DNA of 64,000 nt, taken from contig CM077658.1 in the NCBI GenBank assembly GCA_039707465.1, positions 12,088,574-12,152,573 of the forward strand, written 5' to 3'. Positions 33,473 to 43,480 of this stretch are shown piece by piece (within the stretch, counting starts at the first letter, position 1; the number at the start of each line of letters is the position of its first letter). This stretch comes from Rhabdophis nuchalis (Eukaryota; Chordata; Lepidosauria; Squamata; Natricidae). The position numbers were made by a program, and so were the translations under genes. Under the pieces are notes generated by a model. The model was given only the letters and a program-made list of their open reading frames with translations, ran no database searches and was not told the origin of the DNA.

Positions 33473-34431
33473 GGTTGAATTCCGTTACAGGTTGAATCAT
33501 AGTATGGAACATATGCAAAGCATATGTTCCATACAATGGGGCTGAAGCCAACTCTTCTTTGAAGAACATTACCATGGAAACTATTAAAAGAACTCAAATC
33601 AAGAAATCTGGTATTAGGGCTAAATTTCTGGGAAATTAAAAAAGGACAGAAAACCCTTATTTCTATGTAGTGGTTGCCTACTTTTTCCAGTCCAGATGTG
33701 CTACTTCTATTGTGTTAAAATGGGGTCCTAGCATTATGGGAAGTTGAAACAGAAACAATACTTATCTAAACCAGGTCAAGCAATTTAAATAGGCTGCAAT
33801 GGCTTTTTTTTAAAAAAAATATTTTTTACAGACTATCGCATCCCATACTTGATTTCCTGGCCAATATATTTCTTACCTGATGATCTCCATCAAATAAAAT
33901 CAGGTGGGAGGGAGAACATCTTAGAATTGTATCCATCTGTAGATAATGGTACATTGCTATTGTGAATACTGTGAATACACATTTCTGTGCAACGTGTCTT
34001 TAAATAATGTAAGCCTATCTGAATGCATTTGTCAAAGCAACGTCTCCATTATGCAATTCACGCAATTTGGAATCTTCCCTAATGCACGCAGTTTGGTAGC
34101 TGTGATTTCAGGCCTGGGGTAAGACAGCTGCAAATTGCTTTGTCAAAAGGCTTCACTCTGTGGAGGCGATGCTGTTCCTCTTATCAAGGCCCTTTTCATC
34201 ACAGGAAAAGCCACCTCTGAAGCGGTCTGCAACTGACTGGAAGCAGCTGAACAGAGTTGTGTGTGTGAACAGCCCCTGCTAGTGGGTCTGTCAGAGAATC
34301 AGAATGGAACACCACAATAGTTTTGTTTCACTCTTTCAAAATTGATGAGAATGTGGGCTTTGTTTGTAGCTTGCAAAATGTATATATGTACATATGTGCA
34401 TTTGTAACCAAATGTACATATTGTACATATA
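33473..34431. other. Unique stretch, candidate conserved non-coding DNA at 33,985-34,320
   Basis: No gene or repeat. 33,985-34,320 has a balanced, repeat-free composition that would fit a conserved element. A (TATACATA)-type palindromic patch with ACATATGTGCATTTG lies at 34,380-34,435. Confidence 0.3.
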
Positions 34432-34491
34432 TACATTTTGCAAGCTACAGTGCAAAATAGTTCAAAGTGGGTATTTTAATATTTCCCATTA
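34432..34491. repeat. Left copy of perfect 60-bp target duplication
   Basis: Sixty bases starting TACATTTTGCAAGCTACAG and ending TTTCCCATTA are repeated exactly at 35,308-35,367. The two copies bracket the Rex1-like LINE. Confidence 0.92.
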
Positions 34492-35307
34492 CTAGACAAC
34501 ATAGTATCAACGGTAGAGACCTTCAAGTTTCTAGGGTCTATCATATCTCAAGACCTAAAATGGACACCTAACATCCAAATGTCATCAAAAAAGCACGACA
34601 AAGAATGTTCTATGCGTGCCAACTCAGAAAGCTCAAACTGTCCAAGGAGCTGCAGATGCAGTTCTACAGAGCAATTATTAAGTCTGTCATCTGCACCTCC
34701 ATAAATGTCTGGTTTGGTTCTGCAACCCAACAAGACAAACATAGACTTCAACGGATAATTTGAACTACAGAAAAAACAATTGCTACTAATTTGCCTTCTA
34801 CTGAGGACCTGTATACTGCATGGGTCAAAAAGAGGGCTGTGAAAATATCTACAGACCCTTCACATCCTGAACATAAATTGTTTTAACTTCTACCCTCAAA
34901 ACGACACTATAGGGAACTGCACACCAGAACAACTAGACACAATGACAGTTTTTCCCCCCGAATGCCATCACTCTGCTTAACAACTAATTCCCACAACACT
35001 GTCAAATAATTTACTAATACAGTATTACTATTATTCTTCTCTTCCTTCCTAGTATCTATCTCTTCCTCCTTATGGCTATAACCATGCTGCTTGTATCTTT
35101 ACAATTTATATTGTTTTATTTGTTTCCTAGTATGATTTGATTGCTTATTAGTAACCCATGACTATCACTAAGTGTTGTATCTTATAATTCTTGATGAATG
35201 TATTTTATTCTCCTTATGTACAATGAGAGCATATACACCAAAGACAAATTCTGTGTGTGTCCAATCACACTTGGCCAATAAAGAACTCTATTCTAATTTA
35301 TAATTTC
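34492..35307 (+). pseudogene. Rex1-like (CR1-group) LINE, 5' truncated
   Basis: The first ~250 bp translate, across one frameshift near 34,580, to TVETFKFLGSIISQDLKW and then KKARQRMFYACQLRKL, FYRAIIKSVI, VWFGSATQQDK and LQRII. This is the C-terminal domain characteristic of Rex1/Babar-type LINEs. An in-frame TGA follows at about 34,760. The 3' UTR runs to CACTTGGCCAATAAAGAACT and ATTCTA, matching the elements at 84 and 54,270. The polymerase and endonuclease are missing. The element sits between perfect 60-bp direct repeats. Confidence 0.85.
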
Positions 35308-35367
35308 TACATTTTGCAAGCTACAGTGCAAAATAGTTCAAAGTGGGTATTTTAATATTTCCCATTA
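35308..35367. repeat. Right copy of perfect 60-bp target duplication
   Basis: Identical to 34,432-34,491 over 60 bases; the sequences diverge at the next base (C on the left, A on the right). Confidence 0.92.
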
Positions 35368-36051
35368 AATTCTGCTACTTATTTGTGATAACTGACATTT
35401 ATGAGATTGGATTTCTGCCTATGAGAATCCCTATGACTTCTCTAGTTTTGCTTTGCATGTAGTACTGCAATAAATAAATAAATCAAATATTAGAAACTCT
35501 TCCTGTGTGTATCCATGCGCTGTCTTCATACCTTGTTTTCTCAACAGAACAAACCCAAGCAAAGAAATAAAAAAGTTTCAAGGCTGAAGAAAGAACCTTC
35601 TTTAAAATCAGAAACCTGTTTAGAGTGGGAGAGAGAGAGAAAAACACAATGCCTGCTAACGGTTGGACAGAGAAAAGAAAGATTATAGTGCTTTTATGTT
35701 TTCAGCTCAGGGACAAGAGTCCCTAAAAGTCCCACAGAGACTTACTGAAAGATGATTTTTTGAGCCAATCTAATTAAAATATCAGCTACAAAATATCAGT
35801 GCAAGTGGAGGAAAAAGGACACAATTTTTGTCACTCTGCAATAGATTGCAGTTATTAATTACCACATTTTTTTCTTATCTCATTTTAAATATCATTTGTG
35901 CCCTATGATCTTGTTTTCCATTAGTCTCTTGTGGGGGAGGGGGCTGATGCACAGGACATGATAAAATACAATGCTTTGGAAGTCTGCAGGGGAAAGCACA
36001 GCATTATGAAAGCAGTTTCATTGTATTATGATACATGAACCTTCCCTTTTA

Positions 36052-36052
<1 letters not shown>
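35368..36052. other. Unique stretch
   Basis: No gene or confident repeat. Confidence 0.4.

Positions 36053-36106
<54 letters not shown>
36053..36106. repeat. (GAT)n microsatellite
   Basis: About 18 GAT triplets followed by GCATGGAT units. Confidence 0.95.
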
Positions 36107-36204
36107 CATGGATGCATGGATGCATAAAAAAGAAAGTAGAACTTGCAGGGTGGCATCTCAGTGAATGAAGGCAAATATCCGTGTCCCAGGATGATGTTGC
36201 CAGA

Positions 36205-36255
36205 TTCCCGAAGAGTAAAACTCTGGTCCTGGTGACTGACCCACATTGGCTCTTG
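36205..36255 (+). repeat. Fragment of the foldback family seen at 30.26 kb
   Basis: CTGGTCCTGGTGACTGACCC and ACATTGGCTCTTG correspond to the right arm at 30,280-30,315 in the same orientation, with moderate divergence. Confidence 0.5.
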
Positions 36256-36493
36256 ATGTCTCAGCATTCCTTTGGTCAACCTGATTAACATGACCAATTC
36301 ACGTGAAAGAGAGACCTAACAGGACTAGCTTGATATGGATTGGTCAGTGAGCTTATCTGTAGCCATTAGTAAACCATGATTTATGGCTTAGTCTAATGAA
36401 TGACACAGTCAAGAGCAGCTGATTTAAGTTCCCATACTTAAACTAAGGAATGGTTGTCGTGTACATTGGGAATCCCATTTCTATGAGAAGTAT

Positions 36494-36702
36494 AGCAATA
36501 GCAATAGCAGCTAGACTTATATACCGCTTCACAGTGTTTTACAGCCCTCTCTAAGCAGCTTACAGAGTCAGCATATTGCCCCCAACTATCTGGGTTCCCA
36601 TTTTACCCACCTTAGAAGGAGTCCACCTTGAGCTGATCAGAACTGAACTCTTGGCAATGTGCAGAGTTGCCTGCAACACTGCCTTCTAACTACTGCCCGT
36701 CA
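36494..36702 (-). mobile_element. tRNA-derived SINE (second family)
   Basis: TAGCAATAGCAGCTAGACTT, TATACCGCTTCACAGTG and CCTCTCTAAGCAGCTTACAG, followed by a B-box-like region, match the other minus-strand copies. It lies head-to-tail with the copy at 36,749, separated by a GGAT/GAAG microsatellite. Confidence 0.8.
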
Positions 36703-36711
36703 TAGATGGCT

Positions 36712-36748
36712 GGATAGATGGATGGATGGATGAAAGGAAGGAAGGAAG
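36712..36748. repeat. (GGAT)n/(GAAG)n microsatellite
   Basis: GGAT units pass into GGAAG units between two tandem SINE copies. Confidence 0.85.
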
Positions 36749-36990
36749 GGCAATATCACTGAGATTTATATACCACTTTACAATGTCTTACAGCCCTCTC
36801 TAAGCAGTTTACAGAGTCAGCATATCACCCCTAGTAATCTGGGTTCTCATTTTACCCACCTTGGATGGATGGATGGAAGGCTGAGTCAACCTTGAGCCTG
36901 GTGAGATTTGAACTGCCAAATTGCAGGCAGCCGGCAGTTAGCAGAAGTAGCCTGCAGTACTGCACTCTAACCTCTGCGCCACTGTGGCTC
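36749..36990 (-). mobile_element. tRNA-derived SINE (second family), nearly full length
   Basis: Starts GGGCAATATCACTGAGATTT, contains CCTCTCTAAGCAGTTTACAG and ATTTTACCCACCTTGGATGG, and ends at the head complement (GCGCCACTGTGGCTC). An internal GGAT expansion is present. Confidence 0.85.
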
Positions 36991-38124
36991 ATAAGTATGA
37001 TATGCTTGGAAGAATTAAAAAAATTACTAGGCTGAGTCTTGAGACATTGTGTTAATACTTTATCTCAACACTTACACACATCAGGAGGAAAGAATTTACA
37101 ACACCAGCTGCACATAAGAACATTCTGTAAGTTGTTTTTTCTTCTACTGTAACTGATAATAGCCTTAATCACTTAATAACAGAAAACTATTGCTTTCCTC
37201 CACAATGTTTCTTTTATAATATTATTCTATATTACCATAGGAATTAATTGCATTAAGGAAAAAGAGAGACTGTATACCTATAAATGAATAAGATTATCAT
37301 ATTGATATTTCAGGCTATTTTTGAAAATTATGGTATATCAGTTGGTAAATCAGTTCTTACAGCCATAGAAATGATCCTATCATAACAACCTGGGTTTCAA
37401 TTGATTATCATTCTACCACAGTCCTAGTGCCATTTGACAAATGAACTACATTCACCCACACCCCCAAATGTCAGTTTCTCCGTGCTACATAATTAAAATC
37501 ACTGTACTGGGTGGGTGGGTCAGACAAGAACAGTGACAATACTTTTGTTGGAAGAATTTACAATAATAAGCTTCTCCTTGTGATAGAAGGATTTGTTTTC
37601 AGACAGAAGAATAAGCTTGTTGACTGAACAGTTTTTAAATTACAGTTTTATAGTCTTCATTCTACAAATAATAGCTGGATACGAAGCTTAATCCAGTTTG
37701 TTCTAAATATTCACAAACTATATGTGTAAGACAGCTCTATACAGTACAAAACAAAAGGAAAAATAGAGAACAGGTTGTGATTTTCATAACGACAGCAATG
37801 TCATGGGGGAAACGTTATGGGTAGTCCTCCATTAATAACCACTCATTCAGCAAGTATTCAAAGTTATGACAGCACTGATCAAGTGGTACTTACAACAATC
37901 CTCATAGTTCTGACTGTTGTAGCATGTCCCAGCACATGTTCATGTGGTTGTGATCTCAGTGTTTGAAAAGTGTTTCTTTTCTCCTCCAAACCAACACAAA
38001 TTGGATGCAAGATAATTTGCTTCTGGAATGTTATTAAAAAATAATATTTTGATTATCATAGATGATTGTGGAATTTTTGCATTTATTGACTCCTTAGGTA
38101 GTGAATATATGGGGTTTATTTACA
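36991..38124. other. Unique AT-rich stretch
   Basis: No gene or confident repeat. Confidence 0.4.
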
Positions 38125-38270
38125 TGCTTTCAAACTGCTAGGTTGGCAGAGGCTGGAACAAGTAATGGGAGCTCACTTTGTTTCGTAGCACTAGGGGTTC
38201 AAACCACTTAACTGCTGACCTTTCTGATCGACAAGCTCAGCATCTTAACCACTGAGCCACCGCTTTCCTA
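38125..38270 (-). mobile_element. Sauria-type SINE, 5' half
   Basis: Reading minus, GGTGGCTCAGTGGTTAAG head, then GTTTGAACCCCTAGTGC and CTGCCAACCTAGCAG. The BovB-like 3' half is absent. Confidence 0.8.
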
Positions 38271-38274
38271 TAGG

Positions 38275-39002
38275 TAAGGTAAAGTCTTCCATAAATGAAA
38301 CTTGCTTTCAGGAAACTTCAAGGTAACTTTCATAAAGTTCTTCTTGGTCATCATGATTACCAAATGGTACAAATGGTCTATATGGCCTTCTGATTGATTG
38401 AAGGAAACTTCCTAATCTTCCTATAATTCTGGATGTTAACCTGTAAAAGGACTTCAGCTGAAGCCATTCTCTTTCCTGCTTACTCCTGCTTCATTTCCTG
38501 GTTGCCATTCATGGGGAGGAGGGGCGGAATGGGTGAACTTAGGAATGTGGTGCCTCAGCTACTAGTCAAAACATCTACCAGCCAGTCAACGGACCAAGGT
38601 CATGTCAACGGACATCTGTCGGAGCTGAGCCGGAACCTGTGGCTGACTTGATTGGCCCATTTGACCTGAGAGACCCAGCGTGGTGGGGAAATCCTGTTCT
38701 TTTAACTATCTCTGAGCCCGGGACTATTTAGAGCTAACTTCACCTTTCTTTCTTTTTAAAAAAATAAGTTTTTATTAAATACACATTAAAAATGTTGGAC
38801 ACAATCCTCTTTCTGGCTTCGTCATTTCCATACATATTTTGACATAACTACAGATACGATTCATTATTTTCATTCTTCACCTTTATAAATGCCAACATGG
38901 TGTACTCAATAAAGGGTTTCTTGAACTTGAGCAAATTGTCAGAGTCTTGACTGCCCTGAGTTCATTAAGGATGACACTGGATTTCCCTAGTACTGTCAGT
39001 TC
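38275..39002. other. Unique stretch
   Basis: No gene. An A-rich/T-rich patch near 38,755-38,790 could be the end of an L1-type element on the minus strand, but nothing specific supports it. Confidence 0.35.
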
Positions 39003-39010
39003 CTCCAGAA

Positions 39011-39146
39011 CAGGGGTGTCAAACTCGGGACAATGTGTTGTCATCATGTGACATATCAGAAGTTTTTCTCCCTTCACTAAACTGAGGGTGGGCATGGCCA
39101 GTGTGTGATGCATCTGGTCCACTGGGCCGCAAGTTTGACGCCCCTG
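39011..39146. mobile_element. hAT-type MITE
   Basis: The 136-bp element starts CAGGGGTGTCAAACTCG and ends AAGTTTGACGCCCCTG. Flanks CTCCAGAA (39,003-39,010) and CTCTAGAA (39,147-39,154) agree at 7 of 8 bases. Interior includes GTCATCATGTGACAT, itself palindromic. Confidence 0.88.
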
Positions 39147-39154
39147 CTCTAGAA

Positions 39155-39455
39155 AGACCAAGAAACCAACTCCAGAGCAGGTTAAAGCTACAGGAGGTTA
39201 AAGCTTAAAAAATTGAGATTTTTTTTGTAAGTCTGATTATGCTCTTCTTCCTCTTCCTCTTCCTCCTCCTCCTTGCTTCAATGAATTAAGGATAGGCTTA
39301 ACATGTTTTTGAATATTATTTGTCTGTTATGGACTTAAAATGCATTTTATTCCTTATCACCTTGGTAATGGCGCTGGTAAAAATCTGCCAAGGCCAACTT
39401 TCCTCATTCTCTGCAAATATTAACCAGGTTTAATGCCAGTTAGCTTTTCATAGAG
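39155..39455. other. Unique stretch with polypyrimidine patch
   Basis: TTCCTC repeats at 39,243-39,275. No gene. Confidence 0.4.
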
Positions 39456-39463
39456 ATCTAAGT

Positions 39464-39693
39464 CAAGGGTTCTGTTACTGCCGGTTCCCTCAGGGATACC
39501 TTCACACACATATGCTTGATGCACGCTACACACACATGTGTTGTAGTAAAAAATGCCTTTGTGCATGTACAGAAGCAAAAAACAAGATGGTGGCTCTTAT
39601 GGTGCCATCGGTAGAACCCGTTTAGGGGCGTGGCCAGCCAAGTTATTACCTACAGGGCCAAACTGGTCCAAATTGGTTAGGAACCCACTTCTG
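39464..39693. mobile_element. hAT-type element, diverged
   Basis: The right end GAACCCACTTCTG and left end CAAGGGTTCTG are degraded hAT termini. Flanks ATCTAAGT (39,456-39,463) and ATCTAGGT (39,694-39,701) agree at 7 of 8. The interior includes GGGGCGTGGCC and CACACACATGTG text. Confidence 0.65.
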
Positions 39694-39701
39694 ATCTAGG
39701 T

Positions 39702-40439
39702 ACTTCCACTTATCTGAGCTTTGCAGAAATAAGAATTTGAGACTGTCACATGGTAGATCTATTGCTGTATTAAATTTAATGCAAAACAAAGATCTTACTG
39801 GAAAGAAGCCAAGAAAGACCTTTTGTCACAGCAGATGGATTGACTAAAATAAATATATCTTCATATGCCAAATAAATGAATACTTCTGTACTTTACAAAT
39901 TTAACCTACCACCAAACTCTGTTTTATTCCCATTTTAAATATACCTCTGTATCAAAACCAGATGTCCCTTTATTTACAATGTTTTTTTTTAAAGTAAAGA
40001 ATTATTCTAATGTATCTTTTCCCCAAAGGAGAAAAACTGTCTACCCTTTCTTTGCTTTGCAAATTTCCAAAGAACTAAGAACTTTCTGAATCATTTTTCA
40101 ACGTTCTCGGTCCATTTTTTTTTCATATTGCCCAAATGTCCTTAAATGGGTCCTTAAACACCTGTATCTAAACACAATTCAATTCAAAAATTGGAAAACT
40201 GAAATCAACCACATTAACAAGAACTATTAAGCAGGTGGAGAATTTTTATACTGTTGATTTTTTTATGTAGTACACTGCTCAGAGTCACTGTTTATGATTG
40301 GGCTGCTAAATAAATCTATAAAATAAATAAATAACCACATTTTTCTCTCCATTCCAACATAGTGAAGTAAGGGTGGAAACGAAGATGAACAAAAGCTTAC
40401 TAAAGTGATAGAAATTGAGCAAAGCTCTTGGTGGCTGTC
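39702..40439. other. Unique AT-rich stretch
   Basis: No gene or confident repeat. Confidence 0.4.
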
Positions 40440-40447
40440 TTTTAAGA

Positions 40448-40817
40448 CAGGGGTCTCCAGCCTTTGCAACTTTAAGTCTGAAGGACTTCAGCTCCCAGAC
40501 TTCTCCAGCCAGCAAAGCTGGGAGCTGAAGTCCTTCAGACTTAAAGTTGCAAAGGTTGGAGACCCCTGATTTACTTAATTCCATGCGTGTGTCAATGGGG
40601 GGGATGTAATCTGGATTCCCAGCAGGAAGGGGCTGCATTCCAGAAGGCAAACGAAAGTGTATCTTAGATAAATATCTATGAAGATTCTCAGTCATCCAAG
40701 TCATGGTTGTCCCAAAAATGTTTTTTTTTCCCAAGAGGCAAGTGGACTTCCTGGTTTTTGGGAATTCTGGGAGCTGAAGTCCTTCAGACTTAAAGTTGCA
40801 AAGGTTGGAGACCCCTG
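40448..40817. mobile_element. Composite hAT MITE carrying 191 bp of foreign flank
   Basis: Three parts in order. A complete palindromic MITE occupies 40,448-40,568. A 191-bp segment at 40,569-40,759 is identical to 43,015-43,206 except for one T in a poly-T run. A 58-bp MITE right half lies at 40,760-40,817 and ends GGAGACCCCTG. The outer flanks 40,440-40,447 and 40,818-40,825 are both TTTTAAGA, a perfect 8-bp duplication, so all three parts inserted as one unit. The captured segment starts with ATTTACTT, the target duplication of the 43 kb MITE, which makes the 43 kb locus the likely donor. Confidence 0.9.
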
Positions 40818-41089
40818 TTTTAAGACATACTAGTTTGTGTATTTTACAATTACTAATTGACTACCACCAGGAAGAGGTAATTGCTGACCCCTGGACAATT
40901 ATGACTTTTCTGGAAGCAGCAGGCCCTCTTGATGAATGATCTGTGAAATCAGTGAAAATTTAAGTGTTTTCTTTTTTATAGACTTGGACTGAGTGGCACC
41001 AGATTTACTCTCCGCTCAAACACAGAGTTTAGTGATTAGCTTTCGGCCACTGATACTCTGTCAACCTACTTCACCAATCCATTGCAGAA

Positions 41090-41572
41090 TAACAGAGTTG
41101 GAAGGGACCTTGGAGGTCTTCGAGTCCAACCCACTGCTCAAGCAGAAAACCCTACACCATTTCATACAAATGACCGTTCAAATTCTTCGCCAAAACCTCC
41201 AGCCACAATCTCTGGAGTCAAGTTGTTTCCCTGATTAATTGTTCCAACTGTCAGGAAATTTATCCTTAGATCTAGGTTGCTTCTCTCCTTGATTAGTTTC
41301 CATCCATGGCTTCTTGTTCTACCCTCAGGTGCTTTGGAGAGCCCCTCTTCTTTGTGACAGCTTCTTCAATATTGGAAGACTGCTATTATATCACCCCTAG
41401 TCCTTTACTACATACCCAAATCCTGCAACTGTTCCTCATATGCTTTATTCTCCCGTCCCCTAATTATCCTTGTTGCTCTTCTCTGCGTTCTTTCTAGAGT
41501 CTCAATGTCTTTTTTGCAGGATGCAATAATCCAGGTGTGGTCTTACCAAGGCATTGCAATGGAAGTAAACAT
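41090..41572 (-). pseudogene. CR1 LINE 3' end, decayed
   Basis: It begins with the 3' UTR block GGGACCTTGGAGGTCTTCGA and runs through the DNA of the ORF2 C-terminus (reverse complement of LWNS, KRRTRGD and RPHLEY-type text) to about 41,572 (GGTGTGGTCTTACCAAGGCA). Frameshifts break the frame. It is older than the 27.6 kb copy. Confidence 0.85.
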
Positions 41573-42235
41573 AGAAGAGGTCTCACGTCATCTTGAACTT
41601 CAAGGAAAAAGAAAAGGTAGACATATAGTAATAAATCAGTTCCAAAGTGTCAAGAGAGATCTAGTGCTTTTCTTTCCCACTTGTGAGCCTGAATCAGACT
41701 GGCAAATATTGAAAGCCATATGGATTTGGGCCATATGGATTTGCACACAGAAGGTTCAAAATCATGTAACTGTTTCTGAAACCAAGATGTTTGCCCATTG
41801 CAATATGGCTGGAATATTCTAATGGTAAGTTTGGCTCCTCTAAGTAGTGAGGCATGCCCCGTTCAATGAGAGTGCTCCCGTTTTGCTAGAGTGGTAATAT
41901 ATTTGTTGGGCCTTTATTGGCAGAAGTTGTTTGGCAGGGAGAGAAGAATTTAGAAGTTGTGAAATGCTTGGTAGGAATTGATCCGTATCACTAGGCAGTT
42001 GAGTTCCCTGATCAAATCAATCCTTTCTTTCCAGCATCCAGAACTTCAAATAATTCCTCCTCTTTATTAACTTTAAATGAGATACTCTTCACTTGCTGCC
42101 TACTGTTATTTTGAATTTATAAACATAACATGGTGGAATAATATTGTTAGTGAGGCTTACATTGCTAAGAAAATGTGGTTTTTTTTGGATACTGGACTAA
42201 TACAGGTAGTTTTACATGTTGCTATAAGCATAAGA
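41573..42235. other. Unique stretch
   Basis: No gene or confident repeat. A short direct repeat (ATATGGATTTGGGCC / ATATGGATTTGCACA) lies near 41,719-41,747. Confidence 0.4.
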
Positions 42236-42570
42236 GACATGGTGGCTCAGTAGCTAAAACACTGAGCTTCTCGATCAGAAAGTCGGCAGTTCGGCGGTTC
42301 GAATCCCTAGTGCTGCATAATGGAGTGAGCTCCCGTTACTTGTCCCAGCTTCTGCCAACCTAGCAGTTCAAAAGCACGTAAAAATGCAAGTAGAAAAATA
42401 GGGACCACCTTTGACGGGAAGGTAACAGCATTCCATGCGCCTTTGGACACATGACCAGAAAAACGTCTTCAGACAGCGCTGGCTCTTCGGCTTTGACACA
42501 GAGATGATCATCGCCCCCTAGAGTCAGGAACGACTAGCACATATCTAGTCAATAACCTTTACCTAATAGT
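42236..42570 (+). mobile_element. Sauria-type tRNA-derived SINE, nearly full length
   Basis: ATGGTGGCTCAGTAGCTAAA head, GGTTCGAATCCCTAGTGC B-box, CTTCTGCCAACCTAGCAG, AATAGGGACCACCTTTG, GGCTCTTCGGCTTTGACAC and the BovB-like end GAGTCAGGAACGACTAGCAC. Confidence 0.87.
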
Positions 42571-42873
42571 CCCAATTTTACCTTATAAGCCTGAAATGAT
42601 GTGGTTCAAAAAAACACTGTAAATGTGGAGTGGAGGGTTGTTGTTTCCCCCCTCAAGCTCAAAAATAAGAAAATGGTGGTGGAAATGTTCGAGGCTATAT
42701 ACTTCCATAATGTCTTTGCATTTATTTAAAAAACTAAAATTGGATGAAGAATTACTGATTGCGCATATAAACCCTTTTCATTCTTTATAACTTTTTTGTT
42801 GTTGTTATTTGAAGTACATGCAGGCTGTACAAGGAAGTGGTTTTAATGCTTAGCACTGTTCTACCATTTACTT

Positions 42874-43014
42874 CAGGGGTCTCCAACCTTTGCAACTTTA
42901 AGTCTGAAGGACTTCAGCTCCCAGACTTCTCCAGCAAAGCAAAGCAAAGCTGGCTGGAGAATTCTGGGAGCTGAAGTCCTTCAGACTTAAAGTTGCAAAG
43001 GTTGGAGACCCCTG
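42874..43014. mobile_element. Palindromic hAT-type MITE with perfect 8-bp TSD
   Basis: The 141-bp foldback starts CAGGGGTCTCCAACC and ends GGTTGGAGACCCCTG, with a loop of three AGCAA-type units. Flanks 42,866-42,873 and 43,015-43,022 are both ATTTACTT. It inserted beside an LTR-like repeat and is the probable donor of the composite element at 40,448. Confidence 0.92.
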
Positions 43015-43480
43015 ATTTACTTAATTCCATGCGTGTGTCAATGGGGGGGATGTAATCTGGATTCCCAGCAGGAAGGGGCTGCATTCCAGAAGGCAAACGA
43101 AAGTGTATCTTAGATAAATATCTATGAAGATTCTCAGTCATCCAAGTCATGGTTGTCCCAAAAATGTTTTTTTTTTCCCAAGAGGCAAGTGGACTTCCTG
43201 GTTTTTCTTTGAAGATGTTTCTCTTGTCATCCCAAACGCTTCTCCAGCTCACAAGCTTCTTGGATGAGAAGCAAAGCATCTTCAAGAAAAAAAACAGAAA
43301 ATCCAGCTGCCTCTTGAAAAAGCACCTTAGAAGTTTAGAACAGGAGAAATAAAGTTAATGAAGATCCGCTCTAACAATTTTCAGAGCAAGATTTCTGTCT
43401 ATATGTAAGGAACTGTAAAGGAAACTGCTCAGAATTATATCCATGTGTCTTTCTTGGTTTTGGAGGCCTGAGATCAACAA
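43015..43480 (+). repeat. LTR-like repeat interrupted by a dispersed segment
   Basis: 43,046-43,120 (GGATTCCCAGCAGGAAGGGG, GCTGCATTCCAGAAGGCAAA) and 43,385-43,477 (GCAAGATTTCTGTCTATATG, CTTTCTTGGTTTTGGAGGCC) match 17,085-17,312. Between them is GATTCTCAGTCATCCAAGTC through AGAAGCAAAGCATCTTCAAG, a palindromic-looking block with GAAGATG and CATCTTC ends. Similar text occurs in Penelope-type or related repeats as I remember them, but I cannot assign it. Confidence 0.5.

Noticed and set aside
40306..43285. Two similar minus-strand frames at 40.3-40.7 and 42.9-43.3 kb as a duplicated gene
   Set aside because: Their shared part is the 191-bp segment carried by the composite MITE and reads through MITE arms; no protein family is apparent.
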